The notes beneath the pieces were generated by a model, which saw nothing but the letters and a program-made list of their open reading frames with translations, ran no database searches and was not told the origin of the DNA. Positions 53,337 through 61,119 of a DNA stretch of 64,000 bases are shown piece after piece. The number at the start of each line of letters is the position of its first letter. The first letter of the stretch is position 1. The position numbers were made by a program, and so were the translations under genes. Source of the DNA: an uncultured Sterolibacteriaceae bacterium. Its GTDB lineage: Bacteria; Pseudomonadota; Gammaproteobacteria; Burkholderiales; Rhodocyclaceae. The stretch spans positions 62,001 to 126,000 of the forward strand of contig CALARK010000008.1 of assembly GCA_937888595.1 (NCBI GenBank), in the 5' to 3' direction.

Positions 53337-55070
53337 ATGGGAATCAAAGTCCTGCTGGACCTGTTCGGCGGTGTATCACTGTTGCTCTGGGGCCTGCATA
53401 TGGTCCATAGCGGCATCATCAGGGCCTACGGCGCTCGAATCAGGCGCCTGCTAGGACAGGTGTTGAAGACCCGCCTCCGTGCCTTCATCGCGGGAATGGG
53501 CGTCACGGCCTTACTACAGAGCAGTACAGCGACAGCTCTGATGCTGTCCTCCTTCTCGGCTGCCGGGATGGTTGACCTAGCGCCGGCGCTTGCCGTAATG
53601 CTTGGCGCCAATGTCGGCACAACGCTGATCGTCCAGCTCCTGTCGTTCGACACATCGGCCGTGGCACCGCTCCTGCTCGTTTCCGGCGTCGTCGCCTTCA
53701 AGCGAGGCAGCAGAACGTTGGTGAAAGATTTGGGGCGCGTATCCATCGGGCTCGGCCTGATGTTGCTGTCCCTGCACATTCTCCTCGATAGCCTCGCGCC
53801 AGCGGAAGATGCCCCGCTGGTCCGAGAAATATTTGCCGCCATCACCGGTGAACCGCTTCTGACCCTACTGATCGGCGCCGTCCTGACTTGGGCGGCACAC
53901 TCCAGCGTCGCTACGATCCTGCTTACTATGTCCCTAGTCTTCTCGAACTTCATTACCCCAACTGCTGCCTGCGCTCTGGTCCTTGGCGCCAACTTGGGCA
54001 GTGCCCTCAACCCTCTCCTGGAAGGACTGGCCAGCGGTAACCCCGCCCACCGCCGGCTGCCCATGGGTAACCTGATCAACCGAGTCGTGGGCTGCGCCCT
54101 CTTCCTGCCGTTCCTTGAGCCGGCGGCCCGCCTCTTTGCTGAGATAGAGCCTAACCCGGTCCGCATGGCGGCCGATTTCCACACACTGTTCAACGTCGTC
54201 ATGGCCTTGGCGTTTATCCTGCCCTTGGGTGCCCTGGCCCACTTCCTCGAGAAGATACTGCCGGAGATGAGAAGCGCAGTAGATCCATCGGTCCCGCTCT
54301 ACCTCGACGAAAGCGTCCTCGAGACCCCCTCAGTGGCCCTGGCCTGCGCCGCTCGCGAGACCCTTCACATGGGCGACATCGTGGAGGCGATGCTGCGGCA
54401 GGGGATGACGGCGCTACTGACGAACGACCGTAAGCTGGTCGCCCAGGTGTGCCAGCAGGACAATGCCGTGGACCGTCTGCACGAGGCCATCAAGCTTTAC
54501 GTCGTGAAGGTGACGAGAGACAGCCTGGACGACACCGAGGGGCGACGAGCAATGGAAATCATGAGCCTGACCATCAACCTCGAACACATCGGCGACATCA
54601 TCGACAAGAACCTGATGGAACTTGCCGCCAAGAAGATCAAGCGGCAGTCGCAGTTCTCCGAGGAAGGTACTAGGGAGCTAGCGGCATTTCATCGTGCCAT
54701 CGTCGAGAACCTCAAAGTGGCGTTCACAGTCTTCCTGTCCGGAGATGTGAAGTCGGCCCGGCAATTGCTCGATCAAAAAACCAGAATCCGCGAGTTGGAA
54801 GCTGCCGCAGCCGAGAGCCACTTGGCCCGGTTGCGCGAGGGCAGGTCCGAGAGCATCGAGACAAGTTCGCTGCACCTGGACGTACTGCGCGACCTAAAGC
54901 GCATCCACTCCCACATCTGCGAGGCGGCCTACCCTGCGCTCGAAGCCGTGGGGGAATTGGAATCTCCTCGATCCACCACGCTGGACGCTGAAAACAGTCG
55001 AAACGGGAACTCCGAATCCATAGTATCGAGCGATACCTCGACTGGGCCGATGACTCTGCGCGACGGTTGA
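53337..55070 (+). CDS. Na+/phosphate cotransporter family protein with C-terminal PhoU-like domain
   Basis: The 577-residue product has the two inverted Na/Pi-cotransporter repeats. They carry LLQSSTATALMLSSF and AHSSVATILLTMSLV, plus GANVGTTLIVQLL and GANLGSALNPLLEG, in about eight to ten membrane helices to residue 320. A cytosolic helical PhoU-like region follows (LTINLEHIGDIIDKNLMELA, IVENLKVAFTVFLSGD). It probably takes up phosphate with sodium. ATG 53337 has a strong GGAGGA; a TTG at 53325 is less likely. It stands alone in the accessory block, and the C-terminal tail after about 545 looks disordered. Confidence 0.88.
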   Translation: MGIKVLLDLFGGVSLLLWGLHMVHSGIIRAYGARIRRLLGQVLKTRLRAFIAGMGVTALLQSSTATALMLSSFSAAGMVDLAPALAVMLGANVGTTLIVQLLSFDTSAVAPLLLVSGVVAFKRGSRTLVKDLGRVSIGLGLMLLSLHILLDSLAPAEDAPLVREIFAAITGEPLLTLLIGAVLTWAAHSSVATILLTMSLVFSNFITPTAACALVLGANLGSALNPLLEGLASGNPAHRRLPMGNLINRVVGCALFLPFLEPAARLFAEIEPNPVRMAADFHTLFNVVMALAFILPLGALAHFLEKILPEMRSAVDPSVPLYLDESVLETPSVALACAARETLHMGDIVEAMLRQGMTALLTNDRKLVAQVCQQDNAVDRLHEAIKLYVVKVTRDSLDDTEGRRAMEIMSLTINLEHIGDIIDKNLMELAAKKIKRQSQFSEEGTRELAAFHRAIVENLKVAFTVFLSGDVKSARQLLDQKTRIRELEAAAAESHLARLREGRSESIETSSLHLDVLRDLKRIHSHICEAAYPALEAVGELESPRSTTLDAENSRNGNSESIVSSDTSTGPMTLRDG

Positions 55071-55616
55071 TTGAGGAACTATCGAACAGCCAAACTAGGA
55101 CAAAAATCTTGTGGCACTTGGCCCGGCCGCCGCGTTGAAGGTCTGCTTTTCTGTGTGGCGACCGGCCGCTCAGGGTCGAGTGTGTGAGTTCGCAGGTTCG
55201 GGAAGCTGACCTTCGCCGCCATGCAGGTCTCAAGGTCCGTTGACGGGCGAACACCTGCCGCATGATTGGCACTGGGTGTACAGCCGCTTAGGCCGACTAG
55301 CTGGAATTGCCCATCCGGCAGGTTTCAGAGTCGAGCAGCCCCTTGGGCGTCCGTAGCTAAACAGGTGGCAGTCAGGGCGTGGCCACAAAAGATTTGATCC
55401 TTCGGTCGCGGAGGGTAACCAGTTTCCAACCACAACTCGCTGCCCTGAAACCCGCATCAATACTGGAAGTAACCTCGCGGACGCTCGCGAGGTCACCAGA
55501 TAAAAACGGAGAACAGAGAGGCCACGGAGGGCCAAAAACGGGAAAACGGGAGGGATGACGCTCGCGAGGCAAATCCACGAAGCCCCGCCAGAACTGGCGC
55601 TATGGGCAGACGTGAA
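55071..55616. other. Intergenic stretch between transporter and tRNA-Phe
   Basis: About 545 bases without a convincing gene. It contains relic-like sequence (GAACTATCGAACAGCC near 55076, similar to 44295-44310; CAGAGTCGAGC near 55327, also at 44942). CCTCGCG/CGCGAGG forms a hairpin at 55473-55492, whose right part (ACGCTCGCGAGG) recurs at 55558-55569. It looks like decayed mobile DNA next to the tRNA. Confidence 0.45.
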
Positions 55617-55640
55617 AAAGCCCGAAACGAGTTCGGGCTT
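55617..55640 (-). terminator. Terminator of tRNA-Phe
   Basis: On the minus strand an 8-bp stem (AGCCCGAA / TTCGGGCT) with a 5-base loop is followed by TTTTTC, 8 bases after the tRNA CCA end. Confidence 0.85.
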
Positions 55641-55647
55641 TTGGAAA

Positions 55648-55723
55648 TGGTGGCCAGGGGCGGAATCGAACCGTCGACACGCGGATTTTCAATCCGCTGC
55701 TCTACCAACTGAGCTACCTGGCC
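55648..55723 (-). tRNA. tRNA-Phe (GAA)
   Basis: A 76-base cloverleaf on the minus strand: acceptor stem GGCCAGG/CCTGGCC with discriminator A and encoded CCA, D-arm with AGCTCAGTTGGTAGAGC, anticodon loop TTGAAAA (anticodon GAA) on a GCGGA stem, and T-arm GGTTCGATTCC. Its 3' end faces the accessory block (lower coordinates), the side where islands usually insert. Confidence 0.97.
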
Positions 55724-55740
55724 GCGACAAAGAGCCGCGC

Positions 55741-55769
55741 ATTATACGGATGGAGGCCGCGGGCGTCAA
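55741..55769 (-). promoter_or_regulatory. Sigma-70 promoter of tRNA-Phe
   Basis: On the minus strand TTGACG (55769-55764), a 17-base spacer, then a perfect TATAAT (55746-55741), followed by a GC-rich GCGCGG discriminator and the tRNA start 18 bases on. The GC-rich discriminator is typical of stringently controlled stable-RNA promoters. Confidence 0.88.
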
Positions 55770-55776
55770 AGTCTTT

Positions 55777-56094
55777 TCAGAAACACCGCAGCAGATGGGT
55801 GGCGCAGTAGTCCTTTTTCAGCCAGGCCAGGCCAAGCCAGAGCCAGAACAACAGGAAAAATGCCACGGCCGGCAGGTGCCGGTCGATGACCTGCGGGGGG
55901 GAGACGATGCGCGCGAAACGCAGTGCCGGGCGGGTCAGGAGGACGAACAGGCGATAGACCGGATTGTCATGGCGGCGTTCGCCGGCCAGCAGGGCGAGGA
56001 TGCCGCGGCCGGCGAGGAACAGCAGCGCGACTTCGGCCACGGCCCGCAGGAGGGCGATCAGCAGGAGCGGGAAATGGTCCATCCCAGGGTCCAT
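55777..56094 (-). CDS. Small membrane protein following the symporter, function unknown
   Basis: The 105-residue product has two hydrophobic helices (LLLIALLRAVAEVALLFLAG and VAFFLLFWLWLGLAWL) linked by a basic/proline-containing loop (RIVSPPQVIDRHLP). It starts eight bases after the symporter stop and is the last gene of the regulator-symporter operon. ATG 56082 is a possible second start. I do not recognise the family; position suggests a role with the transporter. Confidence 0.7.
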   Translation of the reverse strand: MDPGMDHFPLLLIALLRAVAEVALLFLAGRGILALLAGERRHDNPVYRLFVLLTRPALRFARIVSPPQVIDRHLPAVAFFLLFWLWLGLAWLKKDYCATHLLRCF

Positions 56095-56102
56095 CCCGGC
56101 GC

Positions 56103-58193
56103 TCAGCTTTCCGCCCGGGAAGCCTTCTCCCCGATGCTCGGGTAGCGCACGTAGTCGACCAGGTCCTGCAGGCGCTGGCTGGGGGCCGGCGTCAGCAGGC
56201 TGCCGACGATCACGCCCGCGAAGCCCAGCAACACCCCGAACACGCCCGACGAGATCGGGTTGATGTCCCACCACAGCGGCGCGTTGATGCCGAAGAACGG
56301 GTAGGTACGCACCATATAAAGAAGGGTGACGCCGAGGCCGAGGCTCATGCCGAGCACGGCACCGAAACGGTTGGCGCGCTTCCAGAAGATCCCGCACACC
56401 AGCGCCGGGAAGAAAGCCGCCGCCGCCAGCGAAAAGGCGGCACCGACGAGCGACAGGATGTTGCCCGGCTTGAGGAGTGTGACGTAGGCGGCGATCAGCG
56501 CCACGACCAGCAGCAGGCCCTTGGAGACCACGAGGCGGCGGGTGGTCGGCGCATTGGGCGCGAGGATCTTGTAATAGACGTCGTGCGACAGGGCATTGGC
56601 GATGGTCAGCAGCAGGCCGTCGGCGGTGGACAGCGCCGCGGCGAGACCGCCCGCGGCGACCAGCCCCGAAATCATGTAGGGCAGGCCGGCGATCTCCGGC
56701 GTCGCCAGCACGATCAGGTCGCCATCGATGGTGATCTCGGCGAGCTGGACGATGCCGTCGCGGTTGATGTCGGTGATCGACATCAGGGCCCGGTCCACCG
56801 CGGCCCAGTTGGATACCCAGCCGGGCAACTGCGCGAAGGCCGAACCGACCAGGCTGCCGTAGATCTCGTACTTGGCGAGGATGGCGAGGGCCGGTGCGGT
56901 CAGGTAGAGCAGCACGATGAAGAACAGCGACCAGAAGACGGAGCGGCGCGCCTCCTGAACCGAGGGCGTGGTGTAGAAGCGCATCAGGATGTGCGGGAGC
57001 GCGGCGGTGCCGACCATCAGGCAGAAGACCAGGGCGAAGAAATTCTTTTTGGCCCGGGTGCGCCCGGCCTCGTCGGCGGCGACGTAAGGCTCGGCGTGCG
57101 CCCTGACGGGCGCGGCACGCGCGGCCGCCGCATTGCGCTCCTGCTGCCAGGCAACCCGCGCCGCCGCCGGGTTCGCCGGAAACTCGCGGACGGCCCGGTC
57201 GGCGGCATCGATCAGCTTGACGCCGGCGTTGCGGTCCTTGCGAAGCTCCTGCGCACGGGCGACGAGCTTGTCCTTCTCGGCAGCGAGGAAGGCCACTCCC
57301 CCCGCTTCCAGCCCGGCCAGGCGGGCATCTACATCGGCCACGCGGTCGCGGAAGATCTGGCGCACCTCGTCCTCGGCGGCACCACGGGGCGTCGTCTTGT
57401 CGTTGAACTCCCGTTCGAGCGCACTGACCTTCGGCAAGGCTGTCGTGTAGGCGCTGATCTGCGGAATCGGCACGCCGGTATGTTTCACCGACAGCCAGAC
57501 CACCGGCAGCATGTAGGCGACGATCAGCACGATGTATTGCGCCACCTGCGTCCACGTCACCGCCTTCATGCCGCCGAGGAAGGAGCACACCAGGATGCCA
57601 GCCAGGCCGACGAAGACGCCGATGGTGAATTCGAGTCCTGTGAAGCGGCTGGTAATGATGCCGACGCCGTAGATCTGCGCCACCACATAGGTGAAGGAGC
57701 AGAGGATGGCCGCAAACACACCGATCAGGCGCGGTATGTTGCCGCCGTAGCGCGCGCCGAGAAAATCCGGAATCGTGTATTGGCCGAACTTGCGCAGATA
57801 CGGTGCCAGCAGCAGGGCGACGAGGACATAGCCGCCGGTCCAGCCCATGACGAAGGCGAGCCCGTCGTAGCCGGTCGCGTAGAGCGTGCCCGCCATGCCG
57901 ATGAAGCTGGCGGCCGACATCCAGTCCGCGCCCGTCGCCATGCCGTTGAAAAGCGCCGGTACGCGCCGTCCGGCGACGTAGTATTCGGACACGTCGGCGG
58001 TCTTCGACAGGAAACCGATGCCGGCATAGAACAGGATGGTCGCGAACAAAAACAGGTAACCGAGGAAGCGGTGCGGCACGCCGAGGAACTCGAGCGCGCC
58101 GATGCACAGCACGAAGCTCAGGAAACCGCCCGCATAGAAGCCGTAGTAGCGCTTCAGCTGCCGGTAGAACGCAGCATTGCTGCCCCCAGCCAT
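56103..58193 (-). CDS. Sodium:solute symporter large subunit, VC_2705-type, with EF-hand-like loop
   Basis: The 696-residue product is an SSS-family transporter paired with a DUF4212 small subunit. SSS core motifs include ADWMSAASFIGMAGTLYATG, WTGGYVLVALLLAPYLRKFG, MVGTAALPHILMRFY and GGLAAALSTADGLLLTIANA. A long helical, Ala/Arg/Glu-rich insertion lies at about 255-380. Residues 475-486 (DINRDGIVQLAE) match a calcium-binding EF-hand loop. The substrate is probably a short-chain carboxylate such as acetate, by family. The ATG overlaps the DUF4212 stop. Confidence 0.9.
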   Translation of the reverse strand: MAGGSNAAFYRQLKRYYGFYAGGFLSFVLCIGALEFLGVPHRFLGYLFLFATILFYAGIGFLSKTADVSEYYVAGRRVPALFNGMATGADWMSAASFIGMAGTLYATGYDGLAFVMGWTGGYVLVALLLAPYLRKFGQYTIPDFLGARYGGNIPRLIGVFAAILCSFTYVVAQIYGVGIITSRFTGLEFTIGVFVGLAGILVCSFLGGMKAVTWTQVAQYIVLIVAYMLPVVWLSVKHTGVPIPQISAYTTALPKVSALEREFNDKTTPRGAAEDEVRQIFRDRVADVDARLAGLEAGGVAFLAAEKDKLVARAQELRKDRNAGVKLIDAADRAVREFPANPAAARVAWQQERNAAAARAAPVRAHAEPYVAADEAGRTRAKKNFFALVFCLMVGTAALPHILMRFYTTPSVQEARRSVFWSLFFIVLLYLTAPALAILAKYEIYGSLVGSAFAQLPGWVSNWAAVDRALMSITDINRDGIVQLAEITIDGDLIVLATPEIAGLPYMISGLVAAGGLAAALSTADGLLLTIANALSHDVYYKILAPNAPTTRRLVVSKGLLLVVALIAAYVTLLKPGNILSLVGAAFSLAAAAFFPALVCGIFWKRANRFGAVLGMSLGLGVTLLYMVRTYPFFGINAPLWWDINPISSGVFGVLLGFAGVIVGSLLTPAPSQRLQDLVDYVRYPSIGEKASRAES

Positions 58194-58456
58194 CAGTCGT
58201 CCCCGCCTTCCTGCACGCCGAACGCCTCGTCGAGCCGGTTCATGCGGTGCGCGTAGTACCACACGATCAGCACATAGACGATCAGCGCGCCCTGTGCGGC
58301 GAGGTAGAAACCGAGCGGGCCGATGAAGTCGAATGCATTGAGCTCGCGGGCGAACCAGGGCGTGACGAAGGACAGCAGGAACCAGACCGACAGCAGCACG
58401 GTGGTGAGCCGGAGATTCCTGCGCCAGTGCGCACGGTGCCGGTCGGTCAGCCGCAT
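58193..58456 (-). CDS. DUF4212 symporter small subunit
   Basis: The 87-residue product has two membrane helices (TTVLLSVWFLLSFVTPWFA; GFYLAAQGALIVYVLIVWYY) and the charged C-terminal tail typical of the small subunit paired with VC_2705-type SSS transporters. ATG 58456 was chosen because RLTDRHRAHWRRNLRL is the family N-terminus. It overlaps the large-subunit gene and follows the sensor kinase gene by 13 bases. Confidence 0.92.
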   Translation of the reverse strand: MRLTDRHRAHWRRNLRLTTVLLSVWFLLSFVTPWFARELNAFDFIGPLGFYLAAQGALIVYVLIVWYYAHRMNRLDEAFGVQEGGDD

Positions 58457-58469
58457 CGCTCGCGCCTCC

Positions 58470-59939
58470 TCACGCCCCGTTGCCGGCAGCCGGGGCATCG
58501 GGCCGGAAGAGCAGGCGGATCAGCGTGCCTCGGCCGGCCGGGTTGTCCTGCACATCGATGCCGATCTGGTGCAGGTCGGCGATCTCGCGCACGATGGCCA
58601 GGCCGAGGCCGCTGCCTTCGGCATCGGTGCCGAGCGCCCGATAGAAACGGTCGAAGATGAAGGGACGATCCTCGGCCGGGATGCCGATGCCGCTGTCCTC
58701 GACCTCCAGCACCCGGTCCGGGGCCGAGCGCAGGCGAACGGTGATCCGTCCGCCGACCGGCGTGTATTTGACGGCGTTGTCGACCAGGTTGTCGATCAGT
58801 TCGCGCAGCAGCAGCGGAATACCCTTGACGCGCAGCGGTGCCTCTGCCTCTTCGAAGCCGAGATCGATCTCCCGAGCCAGCGCGCGCGTGACATGCTGGG
58901 CAGTCACATCACGCGCCAGCGCATCGAGATCGACCGGCTCCATCGCCCCGACCTGCTCATGGCTCGCCTCGGCCCGCGCCAGCTGCAACAGCTGGCTGGT
59001 CAGCCGCGCCGCCCGCTCGACACCGCCGGCGATGCGCTGCAGGTATTCGTGCAACTGGACGCAATCGGTCTCCTGCAGGGCCAGCTCGGTCTGGGTCTTC
59101 AAGCCCGTCAGGGGCGTCTTGAGCTGGTGGGCAGCGGCCGCGATGAAGCGGTGCTGGGACTCCAGGTTGTCTTCGAGCCGGGCCATCATGTCGTTGAAGG
59201 CCGCCACCATGGGCCGCAGCTCCTCGGGGACGTTGCGCAGGTTGAGCGGCGACAGGTCGTCCGGACGGCGACGGCGGATGCGCGACTGCAGGCGGGCCAG
59301 CGGCACGAGGCCGCGCGTCAGGCCGAACCAGACCAGCACCACCGCGACCGGAATGATGGCGAACTGCGGCAGCAGCACGCCCGAAATGATGCGCGAGGCG
59401 AGCTGCTCGCGCTTGTGGCGGGTTTCCGCCACCTGCACCAGCATCGATCCCTTGCCGGGACCGACATCGAGGTACTGGTAGGCGATGCGCACCTCGTCGC
59501 CGCCGATCACCGCGTCGCGATAGAGCGTCGTGCCCGTTTCGGCATCCGGCGTTTCCGGCAGCCTCGGGATGTCGCCATCGCCCGCCAGCAGCTCGCCGCG
59601 CGGCCCGCCGACCTGGAAGTAGATCGTGTCGTCCTCGTCCGAGCGCAGCATGTCGCGCGCCGCCACGGGAAGATCCACATCGACGCGCCCCTCGCGGATA
59701 TCCACCTGGCGCACCACGGCCATGACACTGGCGCCGAGTTGTCGGTCGTAGGGCAGGTCGGCGATCTGGTTCGCGACATGGTTGGTGGCAACGATGGAGA
59801 TCGGCCACAGCAGCAGCAGCGGGGCCAGCATCCAGTCGAGAATCTCGCCGAACAGCGAATGCGGCGCCGGGGCCCGGCCTTCCGCATCGCCCACCGCGTC
59901 GTGGACATCCACCGCCATCAGGGCATCCGGTCCGCTCAT
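58470..59939 (-). CDS. Sensor histidine kinase of the symporter operon (TctE-like)
   Basis: The 489-residue product has one helix near residues 37-52, a periplasmic region of about 130 residues, and a second helix (about 188-208). A HAMP linker follows, then the kinase core with His271 in AHQLKTPLTGLKTQTELAL, N box ELIDNLVDNAVKYTP and G box EGSGLGLAIVREIADLH. The TctE-like domain suggests sensing of small carboxylates, fitting the symporters on both sides. It overlaps the response regulator gene by four bases. Confidence 0.92.
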   Translation of the reverse strand: MSGPDALMAVDVHDAVGDAEGRAPAPHSLFGEILDWMLAPLLLLWPISIVATNHVANQIADLPYDRQLGASVMAVVRQVDIREGRVDVDLPVAARDMLRSDEDDTIYFQVGGPRGELLAGDGDIPRLPETPDAETGTTLYRDAVIGGDEVRIAYQYLDVGPGKGSMLVQVAETRHKREQLASRIISGVLLPQFAIIPVAVVLVWFGLTRGLVPLARLQSRIRRRRPDDLSPLNLRNVPEELRPMVAAFNDMMARLEDNLESQHRFIAAAAHQLKTPLTGLKTQTELALQETDCVQLHEYLQRIAGGVERAARLTSQLLQLARAEASHEQVGAMEPVDLDALARDVTAQHVTRALAREIDLGFEEAEAPLRVKGIPLLLRELIDNLVDNAVKYTPVGGRITVRLRSAPDRVLEVEDSGIGIPAEDRPFIFDRFYRALGTDAEGSGLGLAIVREIADLHQIGIDVQDNPAGRGTLIRLLFRPDAPAAGNGA

Positions 59940-60613
59940 GCAGTCGGCTGGCCGGCCTTGACGAGGCTGTAGCCCAGCCCGCGCATGGTGTTGATGCGGA
60001 CTTCACTGGGCTCGAGCTTCTTGCGCAGGCGATGGATATAGACCTCGATCGCGTTGGTGCTGACCTCCTCGCCCCAGCTGCACAGATGGTCGACCAGTTG
60101 ATCCTTGCTGACGAGGCGCCCGACCTTGAGCAGCAGGATCTCGAGCACCGCCAGCTCCCGCGCCGACAGGTCGAGCAGCGCGCCATCGTAGCGGGCCACC
60201 CGCTCGACCTGGTCGAAGGACACCGTGCCGAACTCGATCAGGCTCGGCAGGGCCGTGCCGCGCCGCGTCAGGGCGCGGACGCGCGCCTCCAGCTCGGGCA
60301 GGGCGAACGGCTTGGTCAGGTAGTCGTCGGCGCCGGCATCGAGGCCGCGCACGCGATCCTCCAGGCCGTCCTGCGCCGTCAGGATCAGCACCGGCAGGGC
60401 ATTTTTGCGCGCCCGCAGGCGGGTCAGCACTTCCAGCCCCGGCAGGCGCGGCAGGCCGAGGTCGAGAATCAGCAGGTCGTACTGCTGCGAGGCGAGCGCC
60501 GTGTCGGCATCCGCGCCGTTATTGACATGGTCCACCGCGTAATTCGACTTGCGCAGTGCCCGTACCAACCCGTCGGCGATGATGCGGTCATCCTCGGCCA
60601 GCAATATTCTCAT
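59936..60613 (-). CDS. OmpR-family response regulator of the symporter operon (TctD-like)
   Basis: The 225-residue product has a receiver (MRILLAEDDRIIADGLVRAL, Asp51 in LLILDLGLPRLPG, Lys in YLTKPF) and a winged-helix domain (LSARELAVLEILLLKVGRLV, STNAIEVYIHRLRKKLEP). ATG 60613 fits the family N-terminus. It is the first gene of the operon RR-HK-DUF4212-SSS-membrane protein and is divergent from the second symporter pair, so one regulator may control both. Confidence 0.93.
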   Translation of the reverse strand: MRILLAEDDRIIADGLVRALRKSNYAVDHVNNGADADTALASQQYDLLILDLGLPRLPGLEVLTRLRARKNALPVLILTAQDGLEDRVRGLDAGADDYLTKPFALPELEARVRALTRRGTALPSLIEFGTVSFDQVERVARYDGALLDLSARELAVLEILLLKVGRLVSKDQLVDHLCSWGEEVSTNAIEVYIHRLRKKLEPSEVRINTMRGLGYSLVKAGQPTA

Positions 60614-60846
60614 GTCACCCCCGTGCCCCGGCAGCTTCGGCAAGCCTGGGCGTCTGATTACCCAAAGTCATATTCGGCCGGACTGCCTTGTTCGTGTCCG
60701 CCATTGTAAGTGTTGAGTAAGCATGTTGTCCCATAATCGCCGCCAGCATCGGGAGGCTGCGGTCAGGCCGCCTATTGCCGCCGGCACGTTCCGGGTCGTC
60801 CGCACCCTTCGGCCAGCCAATTTCTCACAGAGAAGAGGAGGATTCA
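60614..60846. other. Divergent regulatory region between response regulator and second symporter operon
   Basis: No gene in 233 bases. It contains the ribosome site AGAGGAGGA before 60847 and must hold promoters for both directions. CATAAT (about 60732) resembles a -10 without a proper -35, and I see no sigma-54 element. Direct repeats for the regulator are not obvious by eye. Confidence 0.4.
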
Positions 60847-61107
60847 ATGCAACATAACCACGACGTCCAAGGCTACTGGAAGGCGACGCTGGGCCTCATC
60901 ACCAAGGTTCTGGTGATCTGGTTCCTGGTTTCCTTCGGTGCCGGCATCCTGTTCGCCGACGCCCTCAACAGCATCAAACTCGGCGGCTATCCGCTCGGCT
61001 TCTGGTTCGCGCATCAGGGTTCAATGTACGTCTTCGTCGCGCTGATTTTCTGGTATGCGAAGAAGATGGGCGACATCGACCGCGAATTCGACGTTCACGA
61101 AGACTAA
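60847..61107 (+). CDS. DUF4212 symporter small subunit (second copy)
   Basis: The 86-residue product has two membrane helices (TKVLVIWFLVSFGAGILFA; YPLGFWFAHQGSMYVFVALI) and ends KMGDIDREFDVHED. The excellent AGAGGAGGA ribosome site and the large subunit 12 bases downstream indicate high expression of the pair. Homologous to 58193-58456 but clearly diverged. Confidence 0.94.
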   Translation: MQHNHDVQGYWKATLGLITKVLVIWFLVSFGAGILFADALNSIKLGGYPLGFWFAHQGSMYVFVALIFWYAKKMGDIDREFDVHED

Positions 61108-61119
61108 GGAGCGAGACCC

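Noticed and set aside
41045..55723. Prophage or integrative element with integrase
   Set aside because: No integrase, capsid, terminase, relaxase or transposase gene is present; only module remnants and accessory genes were seen.
60614..60846. Sigma-54 promoter for the second symporter
   Set aside because: GGCACG occurs near 60783 but the spaced TTGC element is missing.
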